A DNA stretch of 64,000 bases, from NCBI RefSeq assembly GCF_019925205.1, contig NC_083560.1:34146270-34210269 (forward strand). Reading direction: 5' to 3'. Below, piece by piece: positions 36,837-48,334 of this stretch (within the stretch, counting starts at the first letter, position 1; each line of letters opens with the position of its first letter). Source of the stretch: Metopolophium dirhodum (Eukaryota; Arthropoda; Insecta; Hemiptera; Aphididae). A model generated the notes under the pieces. The model was not told the DNA's origin and searched no databases. It saw only the letters and a list, made by a program, of their open reading frames with translations. A program made the position numbers and the translations under genes.

Positions 36837-37610
36837 GGTATGTTTTTTTGTTAAATTTAACCGGTTAAATCGTTAAATCGAATGGCCACCCTCCTGGTAT
36901 ATTATACATTTAAACAGTTTTTTTCATTCCCCACTAGTTAAATTGCCGCAGTATTATTCAATGTTAATTTTCACTATTTACTACTTGCCTGTTACCACAA
37001 ACTTTTATTTCGTTTCCATTATTTATTAATTAGTAAAGTTTGAATTTGAATTCAATACAATCAATATAAAAAAAGCATTTAAAATGTGAATAGAAGTAAG
37101 AAAAAGCATTTAATTTATATTTAAAAACACAATTACAAAATTTACTAAAAAATGTGATAGATATCAGTTGATTTACCTAACTAGTTTGTATTAAAAAAAA
37201 TTAGTTACCACGTATAAAAATGATAGATTAACTTGCCGTAATATATACTTAATCGATATCTTCGATAATAAATTCCAATAAAACTAAACATTGACAATGC
37301 TTCATCTTCACAAGCTCTTATCGATTTGTTCCATTAACATGTATCGAAAACTATCTGGTCAGTTGATAATTAAACACATACAAATTAAAAGAGAAAAAAA
37401 GCAAAATAGATAAGGCAAAATGTAAGGGAAAAAAGTCAAAATAAGCAATAATATTGTTCATCTATTATCTTAAAAATTAAATGATACACATTTTAATTTA
37501 AAAATTATTTTTCTATAGTTATCAAAAAAAAAAAATGCATTTACCTTCTAATCCAACTTTACTTAATAAATATTGATATGCGAATTGGTACTTTTTACTT
37601 ATATCTTATT

Positions 37611-37950
37611 TATAAGCGTGCGCACAGGGGGTGCCGGAAGTGCCTGAGCACCCACGGACCCTTCACCAAAAACGACAAGGGCCCTAGATATTAATTAAGT
37701 GTAAATTAAATTAATGAAATTATTGACGAATTAATAAATGTTCCTTTTAAACGTAAATTATCATTATAAGATTGTATACTATATATTGTTATGTAATATT
37801 TATTGAATGAATAATAAAATAAAATAAATATTTTTAGTATATTTGATATCTTTAAAACATTTTTATCTGTATCTATAATTGTTTTAAAATTATTGTGGGC
37901 TCTAATTTTTAGTGTGCACCCCCGGAACCAAAAGTCTGCGCACGCCTGTG
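37611..37950. mobile_element. hAT MITE, 340 bp, unit 3
   Basis: Same element as in units 1 and 2, with ATCTTATT flanks at 37603-37610 and 37951-37958. Confidence 0.85.
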
Positions 37951-38937
37951 ATCTTATTGGACATAAATATGGAGAATAGTTATCCAAGTTTGTCTTGGAT
38001 TTTTTTTTCTTAAGAGAACGTTTTACCCGCATGTGTTGTCTCCGTCTTACAAACGTACAACATAGCAAAAACTAAGAAACAACATTTTCAACACGTAAAA
38101 TAGGAGAACTTTGGCTGTGGAATATCGTTTTTACTTTTTTTTATCACTTATACAAAAAAAGTTCTTATTTTTTCAAAATCTATTATTATTTGCGTTTTTC
38201 AAATTAATAACTTTTTTTGAAGTTCCGATATAGAAAAATAAAAACTATTGAACAAGGTTCCTCATTTTTTGTGGTAAAAATTTCGTTTCCTAGTTATTAT
38301 TAAAGAGCGGATGTTTAGGTTCTCAAAAGCTTAAAATATGATGATAATATGTTCTAAAAAGACCCTAAAATATTTTCTAAATATGCCGATAATATGATTT
38401 ATTTTCTTTAATAACAGATAAATTATTTAAATAAAAAGTAAAAACAAATGTATTACTACCAAACATTCTCATCACGTTATCAGGTATAAAATACTATAAT
38501 CTATGGTACAATCACGGACTGAGAGTAACAAAATGATCAGCGTTACCAATTTTAATAAAAACAAGTAGATAATTGAATGATTTTTAATTTTTATCATTCT
38601 TAAATCAAATTATTTTTTTTCCTTAAAAAATCACAACTCGAAAAATTAACAAAATTTTAATTACTTAACAACAATAGAAGATATTCTTAAATATGAAAAA
38701 TAGGCTTAATATTCTCTAATGACCAAAATATGTTTAAATATGCAAAATAATATAAGTCATGTTAAGTTTATGATATTTGTTAAGTTAATTGAAAAAAAAA
38801 ACTAATTAACTGATTTAAGAAATTGCATTAACTTGCTGCCCAGCCTTAAAAAATATACCTTGTTCAGTGCATTTTTTATTTTAATAGTTATTTTATAAAA
38901 ATGTAAATTTAATGACATAATAATGTTTCATTTTTAG

Positions 38938-39275
38938 GATCGAATTGTTCGAGTAAATAATTATATTAAACAAAGATTAGAAAGAGAAATGGAATTGTAT
39001 AACTTGATTAATAAAAGTCCATCCGGATCATTGTCTGAAGAAGAAATTGTAAAGGTAATGTAAAGGCAAGTTTACATTTGTATTGTTATGTTTTATTTTG
39101 CTATTACATGAATCATACTTTTAATTTGCTCACATAATATTTTTATTTTATTCAGGTTATTCCCAATGATTACCAGAAAGTAGCATCGTATATTGTGAAA
39201 AATCATCTTGCTCAATTAGAGAAGGACGGAAAAATGGTTTTAATCGACAATAAATGGAAAATCAATCAACAATGA
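38938..39275 (+). CDS. LACTB2-like last two exons, unit 3
   Basis: Exon A 38938-39054 and exon B 39156-39275, with the same splice sites and 78-residue reading as in units 1 and 2. Three unmutated copies of a short C-terminal piece mean either very recent amplification or homogenisation. They do not prove expression. Confidence 0.65.
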
Positions 39276-40516
39276 AATGTGGGATAGAATATTATTAAAA
39301 TTTAAGTTGTCACAATTTTAAGTGTTTTTTTTTTTTTCATAAACCAAGTTAAAAATAGAACAGAAATTTGTTGTTTATAATGTTGAACTTGGGTAAATTT
39401 AAAATTTGTATAAGATAATACGTAGAACTTAAGACCAAGAATTATATGAACTAAGGGTGTATAAAATATGATACATATATGAATGTCAAAAGGGTCAAAA
39501 TAACAATGATATCAAAAATAATATAACTATAGTGAGTTCTGCTTATGTGATCACTGGTTTATAGAATTAATCGTTTACTGGAATCAAAAAAGATAAACCC
39601 AAACCAAATTCTTATGTTATGAATGTTAAATTGACCTTTTAATAGAATGTTCTGAACTTCAAGTTTGGTAATAGGTGAATTCACACTAATATTAGAATTA
39701 TTGACCCAGGGTTGGTTCTGCTAAATTTGCTATATTAGGGGTGGGTCAGAGAGGGAAAATGAATAGTGAGCTGACTTTCTCTTTAGCGGAATTCACTGTA
39801 AAATTAATGAAACATATAATTTTTATAATAATTTAGTATATAATAATAAATATTTCACTGGTTGTGGCAGACGTTTCTGTTTCAACGGGCTCGACGGTCA
39901 CAATACTTTCATGATTTTATTATTTTGATTCACAAGTGTATTAGTAGTATTACTTTTATTCTTTAAATTAAAAATACTAAACATATTTATATAATGATAT
40001 ATTAATATATAAATTATATTATAATAATGCACTATGTGGAATAACTGTCTTGTCTGTCTTAAACACTTTACACGCAAAACTCAATAGTAAAATAATAAAT
40101 AGTATATAATATAACATACGAGTACGACGTGACGGTACCGCAGGATATGAACTAATGATTAGTGATGATAAATGGTTACAACCTACAACGTACAAATGTA
40201 CAATTAATGACTATAAATAAAACATTATCGTATATTATTTTTCACTGCCACGGTGCAGCGATCAACACAATCATTGTATCGACCATCGGCAGTATTGGTT
40301 TTTCCAAATTAATATAATTTTATACATTTTGTTTCATTCAACGGACGATAAAACAAATCCCTATAGGACAGTGTTCGGAGTGTTCCAACTTATAATTTTA
40401 ATTTTCGTATAAAATATTATGTAAAACATTATACAAACAAATGTATAGTATAAAAAATTATTATGTGTTATATTTCTTGTTTTTTAACGAATCTTGTTAT
40501 GTTTGCAAGAAGGTTT

Positions 40517-40577
40517 GGGGGGGCTTGGTGGGCTTTTGGGGGGTTTAAGCCCCCTCAAGCCCCCCCCCCCCCCCCCC
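40517..40577. repeat. G/C hairpin, unit 3
   Basis: Same hairpin as in units 1 and 2, with the longest terminal C-run of the three (18 C at 40560-40577). The runs differ in length between otherwise near-identical units, as expected of slippage or of sequencing error. Confidence 0.7.
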
Positions 40578-40669
40578 GATTTCCGCCAATGATAATAATA
40601 TTACATGTATGAAGTTATTTATTAATATATTGTTTTATATTATAAAATATATTTGTTTAATTATTAATT

Positions 40670-41369
40670 ATGGATACTTCGTCATCAAGTTCAAGTGATG
40701 ATGAATGTGTAATTGAATTTGTAAGTAGACTTGGAAGGACAAGAAAACCAAGAATTTTGCAGGGAAATATATATGGAAAGTATTACAAGCAATAGCTCAA
40801 TTGAAAAAAAAGTTCTTTATATTTTATAATGATCTAGTAGTTCTTCAAAGTAGGTTAGATTAGGCTAGGTTAGGTTATAGTAGTCTATATTTAGGTTAGT
40901 ACGACTAACCTAGAGGTATTAAAAAAAATGTATTCTATTGTTGAAATTTATAAAAGTTGTTGGTACATTACCATTGGATTGTGCACGTGTAAAGATCCAA
41001 TCACCTGGTATCATTTGAATGAATAATAATTAGACTTTCTAAAATTATGAAAAATAAATTTGTATAACAGGTGGATCAAATGCAGAGGTATATAGAAACA
41101 GAAAGAAGCAGTTTTTTTCATTAAATCTTCAGGCAATTTGTGATTAAAATTTAAAATTTATTGACACAGTTTCCCGGTGGAAGGGGTCAGCCCATGATTC
41201 CCGAATTTTTCAACATTCAAAAATATACTCTTGTTTTGAGAATGGGGAATTTAGGGATAATATTCTCATGGAAGATAATAGATATCATCTCAAAAAATAT
41301 TGCATTACACCCCTGTTGAATGTGGAAACTCCAGCAGAAAATGTAGTCACAACTAATACAAATAAATAA
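40670..41369 (+). pseudogene. PIF/Harbinger remnant across unit 3/4 junction, with nonsense change
   Basis: N-terminal frame 40670-40795 and C-terminal part 41071-41369. One substitution turns a Ser codon into TAA at 41145-41147, just after LQAICD, so this copy is interrupted upstream of the GSAHDSRIF block. The other two junction copies lack the change. It is a useful marker for ordering the units. Confidence 0.85.
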
Positions 41370-41836
41370 AGTAAAATATTAAAATATAGAATAATAAAAA
41401 ATTGTAGAGAATAATAATTAACAAACAATTTAAAACTATCACATAGGTAATTCAATTTATGTACCTATTGGATTTGCAATATCGGAATAGAAAGTTTTGA
41501 ATAATCAAACATCGGTTCGTCCATCTGTAATGTCAATATGATCCAATAAAATGTGGAATGGTTTTTTCGTGATGATTAGATTGCCTCATACGTTACAGAA
41601 ATGCAGCTTAATTGCCTATTCAAATCGCCGTGTTACCAATTTCCACAAAACCTCAGAAATTATAAACTATTTGTATTAAAAATTGTATTATTAACAATAA
41701 CAAAGATTTCTTTTGTAAAACCAGATCAATTTTGATAGGTAGCAGTAGTTCGACAGAAGATAATATCAATTTACCATCAGTATGTTACGTACCTATTAAG
41801 TATTATATATGTACGATATAGCACACGTTTCCAGTA

Positions 41837-42604
41837 CTGATATTCCTGATATTCATAACATTTTGTATAATCTAAATAACTTAAAAGTAAAGACTAATGG
41901 TCAATAAGTATAATTTATTTGGAACTATATAAGATGTCGACAAATCGAGTAGGTACCTAGTGAGCTAATCGATACCATGGATCAAATCGGTACCGCGTAC
42001 GAGTACCGAAAAATATACACGGTGTTGTGTACAGATTTTTAATTTAAAATTTGGTAAAATTAGATATTTAAACAATGAATAACAATATTTTAGTTATTTT
42101 TTTGTAATTAAAAATATTATTTGTTGGTATTTGAAACTTTTATAGTAAATTGTTATATTTTATACACGTGATGACATTTGCAAAAGCCTACTGTAGATCC
42201 ACGGGTGGATAGACCTACAGGAAAACTGGGAATTTTCCGGTTGGCCTTCACCGTGGGGCCCTTTTTAATCTTTTAGACGTTTGACTTGATGGTAGAATGA
42301 ATAGACATATATGGAGTATGAATCAGTAACAGCGTAACCTACGTTCGGCTACATAATATATTGATAATATACAATAGAAGTTATAAAATAGATTTAATTT
42401 ACTTTAATACTATTAAGGGGCGTCCCGTGTAATTTGCATCAAAAACAAAAAACAAAATCGAGCGGCTTTTTTAATGGTTGTAATTTGCACAACAAAACCC
42501 TGGAAAAAAGTATATTAGGCCATTATGAGATATGCGCAATCTTGTATCAATAAACATTGTAATTTGTGCCAATTTAAAATAATTCATTATAGTTGTATTT
42601 AAAC
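41837..42604. other. Right flank of the array, nothing recognised
   Basis: After GTTTCCAGTA (41836) the sequence diverges from the unit (CTGATATTCC instead of GTAATGACG). It is AT-rich, with a GC-richer patch near 42195-42260 (CCACGGGTGG, TTCCGGTTGG, GTGGGGCCC). No gene is visible. The hAT target duplication ATTTAAAC starts at 42597. Confidence 0.4.
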
Positions 42605-43019
42605 CAGGACTTGAAAACGTTATAATAACGTTATGATTATAACGTTATATTTGACAAAAAACGATTGAAATTTTTAAATGTAATATTAACGGAAAGCGAT
42701 AATCAAAAATAATTAAATACCGCAAAACAAAATATATTATATATCATTAGACAAAACATACCGCCAAACGTAATTTATAGATTATCATTAAACGAAAAAT
42801 AACGCAAACGTAATTTATAAAAATATCATTGACCGAAAAATAACGCGAACGAAATATTTTAAAATTGATTTATTTAAAAGGTCTATTGGTTTCGTAGAAA
42901 CATTTATTTCATGCAAAAAATCTAAGAATTGATTATATTATATTTCGTATCCGTTAACTTGGATAACGTTTTAATTGTAAATAACATAAAACGAAATATT
43001 TTTTCAAATGCAAGCCCTG
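42605..43019. mobile_element. hAT MITE family 'CAGGGCTTG', copy A
   Basis: It begins CAGGACTTGAAAACG and ends CAAATGCAAGCCCTG, flanked by an exact 8-bp duplication ATTTAAAC (42597-42604 and 43020-43027). Inside are several ATAACG/CGTAAT motifs (ATAACGTTATGATTATAACG near the left end) and the shared block GAAAGCGATAATCAAAAATA. It is about 415 bp with no transposase. Confidence 0.92.
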
Positions 43020-43027
43020 ATTTAAAC

Positions 43028-43734
43028 TTAATCATATGTATTTTACTCATCAATAAATTTAATTTTAATGTGCATCTTATTGATTCACATTGTATGTGTT
43101 ATAACTTATAAGTTATAACTGATACGAAATCGGTTAATTTATCAGATAAATTCAAATAATTTAACTTGAATGTGCGGTGCAGATTACCAAAAGTAATATT
43201 TTGACTTGAGCATAAACTAGGAAGTAGAAAAAATACCAGAGGTGCCAGGTATATAATTTTTATTTTTCAAGCCATAGATTGTAAAAAATTGTGTTACGTA
43301 AAAACAGTTTTGGACAACTTTTATAAGTTCTGTCAACAATTAATATGGAATCAACTTCACTAAAAAATTTTAAATTAGAAAGATTTAAAAAAATTACCAT
43401 ATTGTTTTCATTGTCATTCAACATTTTCATCTTGGTTAGTTTATATTTTTTTTTCAATAAATAATTATGCAAGTCAGGTTAACTGTCTGGCAGTTTAGAA
43501 TTGGAGATGACCTGGCGTGATGTATAATACATGAGTTTAAGGTTAATTCATAAATTGTCATTGTTGGAATATCTTTTGATAAAGCTCTATAGTATGGCTG
43601 ATTTATCGTAAAGTTCTCCTACAGCTTTTCACTTTAAATTATCACTCAGTAGATAGTTGTCTATTAAATAGTTCAGCAGAATCTTTAATATGGTTATGAT
43701 GGATTGGAAACAACCATTGAAAATGTCATGTACA
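43028..43734. other. Non-coding, nothing recognised
   Basis: AT-rich. A 70-residue minus-strand frame at 43260-43472 contains NLSNLKFFSEVDSILIVDRT, which faintly recalls the start of a MULE or FLYWCH transposase core ('+FFSE....L.DGT+'). It is too short and isolated to call. Confidence 0.3.
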
Positions 43735-44165
43735 GTCATTTGTTACACCAGAAACCAAAATCGATTTTGTCAAAAACCGATTGAGCATAAAAATTTCCGT
43801 TTTTCATTAATTTCTATGTTGTTTTCCCGGCGCTTATGAATATTATTGGGAATATTAAATTTTTAATGTATTGATATTTTCAATGATGTGTATTGTGTAT
43901 TGTATTTTTATTTTTGTGTCTGTCATCACCGTTTGGGGCAGTAAAACTGATTCGATTTTCTTTAACAGTAACTTGTTCGACGGAAAAGTGAATCTAGTTG
44001 GTGTATTCGGGATGTCAAAATATAAAATTATCAATAGTTTTCAAAAGCGCATGGAAACACAAAACAAAAATTAAGAAAAAAATCAATTTTGGTTTTTGGT
44101 GTAACTCTAAAACAAATGACGGTAGATATAAGACATTTTTATTGAATGTTATTATTAGCGTTTTT
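43735..44165. repeat. Dispersed repeat family, copy 5 (fold-back pair)
   Basis: The first half (43735-43855) carries the plus-strand modules GTTACACCAGAAACCAAAAT and TTTTCCCGGCGCTTATGAAT. The second half (43920-44160) carries the same modules inverted (TTTTGGTTTTTGGTGTAAC near 44089). The two could pair as a long imperfect hairpin. Two overlapping plus-strand frames here are translations of the repeat. Confidence 0.55.
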
Positions 44166-45639
44166 TATACACGATACAATTTTCAAAATATACTACCCAC
44201 AATAAAATAATCGATAATGATCGTTCATCGATTACACGAATTCAGTAATCAACCAAAACTATTGCTCTATGTTCAATATTATAATCATATATTATTACTT
44301 ATTAGTTAATCGCTTTCTTATTTTTATTACCTATTTACCTACATAGTTACTACAATTATATAATTAAGTACTTAATATTATAATGTAACAGGATGCCATG
44401 TATAATTCAATAAACATATTGTGTCCTCTAGACTATATATTATATACTACAAAAACATTCTTGCCGATAGTTGGCGTATACATATTTAATAAAATAATTA
44501 TATATATTTTTTTATTATTTCAGACAAATCAATTACAATAAATTATATTAATATAATGCTGATACGTATATGCCAACTGAGCTATAAGTTATATAACTAT
44601 ATAAGTATCTGGTATACGGAGTTCACGGATATACGTTTTATAGTAAAATACTTAGGGTCGTTATCATTACAATCGACTGCTAAACCATTAATTTATTCTG
44701 TGGCTAAACCTTCCATAACTTACCTATAGTGAACACATTTAGTGGCATTAACTTTATTTTATAGATGAAATATTTTATTAGGAATATGCCACTGTTGCCA
44801 AAGAACAAGATACTTTAATAACACATTGGTATAACACGACGTATAATGTGTAGTGAAATAAACCAAACGTTAAAGTCTCCGTAGTCCGTACTCCATAACA
44901 TAAATAATTATTATTATACTATATTAATTATCATTTCGTTATAATACCTACCGAAGCATACACGCTATACAATTATCGACGGTTGTCGATTACATATGAA
45001 TTCAATTTTCAAACAAAATTCTTCTTCCTATATAATTCAATAATTTCAATATTATAATCATATTATTAGTTAGTAAATTTCTTATTTTTATATTTAATAT
45101 CTATACTATAATATAATATAATTACTAATTAGGTAATTACAATATAACAGCCAACAGGACGCCTGGACGCCGGATTATGTATAGTTTAATATAAGTATAT
45201 ATTGACATATTGTGTTATTTAGATTATATATATAAGATTATAAAAAAAGTCTAGACGACAGTTGCCATATGGTTAACAATATAATAAGCACACGTTATGA
45301 CGATATCACATATAATAAAATTCCAGTTATAAAAATTTGATTGGGACTTGAGAGTATAACTTGATAGGATGCAACTGAAAATATTTCAACTGTTAAATAT
45401 TAATAAAAAAAAAAAATGATTCAATTTTTAATAATATTTGTGTAAGACTATAGTTGTATAATAAACATACCTAGTCAGATTTAATAATAGTCGAGTACTA
45501 TTTTTCTGAATCTAAGAAAAAAACTAAACTATTTATTTACAAAAATGAATTATAATATTAAGTTTAGTCAATAAAATTATTAATTCTATAATACTAGGCA
45601 TCAAAAGTAATCCATAGTAATTAATTTTATTGATTTAAC
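44166..45639. repeat. Non-coding, old diverged direct duplication
   Basis: Segments at about 44221-44480 and 44975-45275 share a colinear set of words (TATTATAATCATAT, CAATATAACAG/AATGTAACAGGATG, ATATTGTGT, GACAGTTGCCATAT/GATAGTTGGCGTAT). They look like an old duplication with many indels. No gene is visible in either. Confidence 0.35.
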
Positions 45640-46530
45640 AATGTGTTTTAGATTCTGAGTGGAACGATGAATGTATTGATTTTACAATGATGTGTGTTTT
45701 TTTAAATTTTTAAATTTATTTTTGTGTCTGAGCACACGATAAGTAATCGAAATATGGGTCGATTTTCAACTTCAGTATCTCGTTCGATAGTTAATGCATT
45801 AGGGAGGTCAAAATTTAAAATTCCCAATAATTTTCAAAAGCACCGTGAAAAACAAAAGAAAAATTAAGGAAAAACGGGATATTTTACGCAAAATCGATTT
45901 CCCATACACTAAAATATTTTCAAAATATTTTGACTTATTTTGAGCTGTTTACGGACATTTTCAGTTTCCAATATTTTTTGTTTTTTTTTGTATGAAAATC
46001 AATAAAACTTTATTTGTTTGTTAAATAAGCTCGTAAATTTAATACAAGGCTCCTATTTATATGTTACGATAAAATTTGAAAAATATTAAAAATCCTTAAT
46101 CACAGAATTTTTTTATAAGCATTTAAAATTCAAATCTTGACAAAATACGTAAAAATCACGAAAATTAGAAAATTATTTTGAGTTGAGAATTCATAAAATT
46201 ATTTCTTTTTAAATCTAAGATTTGAAAATGTAATACAAGATTCCTTATTAGTTTGTCTAACTTAATAATAAAAAAATGTCTACATGCAAATCAAATTAAA
46301 TTTTTATGAGCGTTTGAAGTTAATATTTTTCAAAATTAGATATTCACTCGATTTCTCATGTAGCGATTTTGTTATTTTGTTGTAATTCAAAATCGAATAA
46401 CTGTAGATACATAGAAATTTCACTGAATGTTTATATTCACATTTTCTATACATCATCAAAATATTATGACTATTTTTGAGCTGTTTACAAGCATTGTCAA
46501 TTTTCAATTTTTTGGTTATTTTTTCCAGGT
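45640..46530 (-). repeat. Dispersed repeat family, copy 6 (inverted)
   Basis: It starts on the plus strand with TTTTAGATTCTGAGTGGAAC and TTTTACAATGATGTGTG, the reverse of the family tail. The inverted inner modules follow (TCAATAAAACTTTATTTG, AGCTGTTTACGGACATT twice, near 45942 and 46479), again with internal duplication. A 67-residue frame at 46304-46507 is a translation of a module. Confidence 0.6.
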
Positions 46531-47139
46531 TAATATTTATTATTATAACCTATATGTGTTGTGTTTGTACTTTATTTGAAATGCAAAAAGTCTAGAGAAT
46601 TAACAATATACATACCTAAAAGCGGGTTGTACTAAAACCTGGGACGGGACCAATTTTATTTCACATGTTATAACAAAAACAATGTTGCCTGAACATGGCC
46701 AGCGAAAAAAATGCTTTCTAATTACAACTAATATTATATTTAATATATTTAAATATAAAACTATTATATTATTAAATATTTTAATTAATTAAAATTTAAA
46801 TACATAGATTAACCAAAAAAATATTAGCAAAAAATATGTATTCTTGTGAAAACAGTACAGAATTGCGGGTTACAGCAACATATAGTTTCACATTTATGGT
46901 GTATCGGACAGGACTATCTGCAGTTAAGTCCTAAATGTTTTAAGAATAATAAAACGTTTATCAAAATTTTAAGAAGATTAAACTCTATTGACTATTATAA
47001 AAAATAGCGAAAAATATTTATTATTGAAGAAACGGGACTGGATTCCACCGCCACATGTGCTGAAATATAGTTGAAATTGTAGACGGGACGAGCTGTAGTC
47101 AAGTCAAAAATAATTTAAAACTTATAAAACCTAAAAATA
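46531..47139. other. Non-coding, nothing recognised
   Basis: AT-rich, with three short GGGAC-containing phrases (CTGGGACGGGACC at about 46640, CGGACAGGAC at about 46904, AACGGGACTGG at about 47032, GACGGGACGAG at about 47082) at roughly even spacing. This may be a decayed repeat. No gene is visible. Confidence 0.3.
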
Positions 47140-47570
47140 TATTTTAATATGTATGACATTTATTTTCATTTATTATATTGGTATTATTATAACAATTACA
47201 GTAGTGATTCTATTTTATGTATTTTAGTTCATGTTAATATAGTATACCTATTTAAATTTGTTTATTTTAATTATTTTATTGATTTATCATAGAGCCAATC
47301 CCGTAAATAAAATATCATAATGTGAATGACATTTATTTATCTTTATTATATTAATATTATTTTAAATTTACATTAATGATTACATTGTATGCCATTTTGT
47401 TTATCATATTAAAGTACTTATTTTCATTTATTTAGTTTAATTATTTTATTTATCTATTATACAGTTAATCCCGTAAAATATCTTAATGTGAATGACATTT
47501 ATTTTTATTTATTATATTAAAATTATTTTAATAATAATTATAATAATGATTCTATTTATGTAGGCATTAT
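47140..47570 (+). repeat. Diverged tandem repeat, about 170 bp x 2.5
   Basis: The phrase AATGTGAATGACATTTATTT follows an AATCCCGTAAA motif at about 47300-47335 and again at about 47467-47500. A related TATGACATTTATTTTC start lies near 47152. The spacing is about 165-170 bases. Copies are diverged by indels. No coding potential. Confidence 0.65.
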
Positions 47571-47914
47571 AGTTTATCTAATATGGTATTTAAGAAAACC
47601 AAATATCATCTATAGTAATTTTAAAGGTTTAGTAACAGTATACTACATCACAAAACAATAATTAATTGTGGATAAGATTTTATTATAAAAACCCAGCACG
47701 AAGTAGAAAATGTTTTTAATCAGAACTTAGTTCATATTATTATATTATAGTTGACAGTAGTTGTTCAATATTTGCAAGACTATGAATTTATACTGTTTTA
47801 AATTATTTCTATTTTTTGTATGTTTGTTATTTTTCAACTCTCTTTTTATCTATAAAGACAACAATTGATTTTTGCACCATTTTCATAAAGTTAAGAAATA
47901 TTTATTTTATTAAA
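47571..47914. other. Non-coding, nothing recognised
   Basis: AT-rich with no structure that I can name. Confidence 0.4.
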
Positions 47915-48334
47915 AGGACAACACACTCGCATGTGTTTTCTCAGATATAGGTGCCAAATTTTCGCTCGCCAGTTTCAATAGTGTGTTGTTCGTTTTTATA
48001 TTTGAGTGAATCGACCTATCATCAAACTTTTAGGTATCAATATTACCCGTGTTATCTCGCAGGGTTTTTTATGATATTTTAATTTTTATATAAATTATGA
48101 GAATTTTCAATTATTAACGTTTTACATAATCATAATTCATAATTCATTGAAAAATTAAATTATCGTAAGAAAACCCACTAGAGAACACATATAATGTTGT
48201 TATTTAAAAGTTTGATAATAGGTCAATTCACTATTATATCAAAACTGACAGTACACTATATATTGAAACTATCGAACAAAAAATTGTTTTACGTGTGTAA
48301 GATGGAAACCACACATGTGGGTGTGATGTCCACG
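47915..48334. mobile_element. Fold-back MITE with arms of about 120 bp
   Basis: The left arm (47915-48032) and right arm (48204-48334) are imperfect inverted copies. Examples are GGACAACACACTCGCATGTG against the reverse complement GGACATCACACCCACATGTG, TAGTTTCAAT against GTTTCAATAGTG, and GACCTATCATCAAACTTTTA against GACCTATTATCAAACTTTTA. The centre is AT-rich. There is no coding frame, and the target duplication is not clear. Confidence 0.7.

Larger units (their letters stand above)
20644..41836 (+). repeat. Tandem array of a 6.85-kb unit, about 3.1 copies
   Basis: Units begin (at GGGGTCAGCC) at 20644, 27493, 34334 and 41183, giving periods of 6849, 6841 and 6849 bases. The fourth copy stops at 41836 after 654 bases. 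Copies differ mainly by single-base indels in homopolymers, a 4-base deletion in unit 2 (hAT remnant) and rare substitutions, so they are recent or being homogenised. Each unit contains, in order, a Harbinger C-terminus, a solo-LTR-like block, a minus-strand hAT remnant, a hAT MITE, two LACTB2-like exons, a G/C hairpin and the Harbinger N-terminus and middle. The Harbinger frame crosses the unit-unit junctions but is cut at 20644. Confidence 0.95.

Noticed and set aside
43871..44210. Two overlapping plus-strand frames of about 70 residues
   Set aside because: Translations of the inverted half of the fold-back repeat, with no motif.
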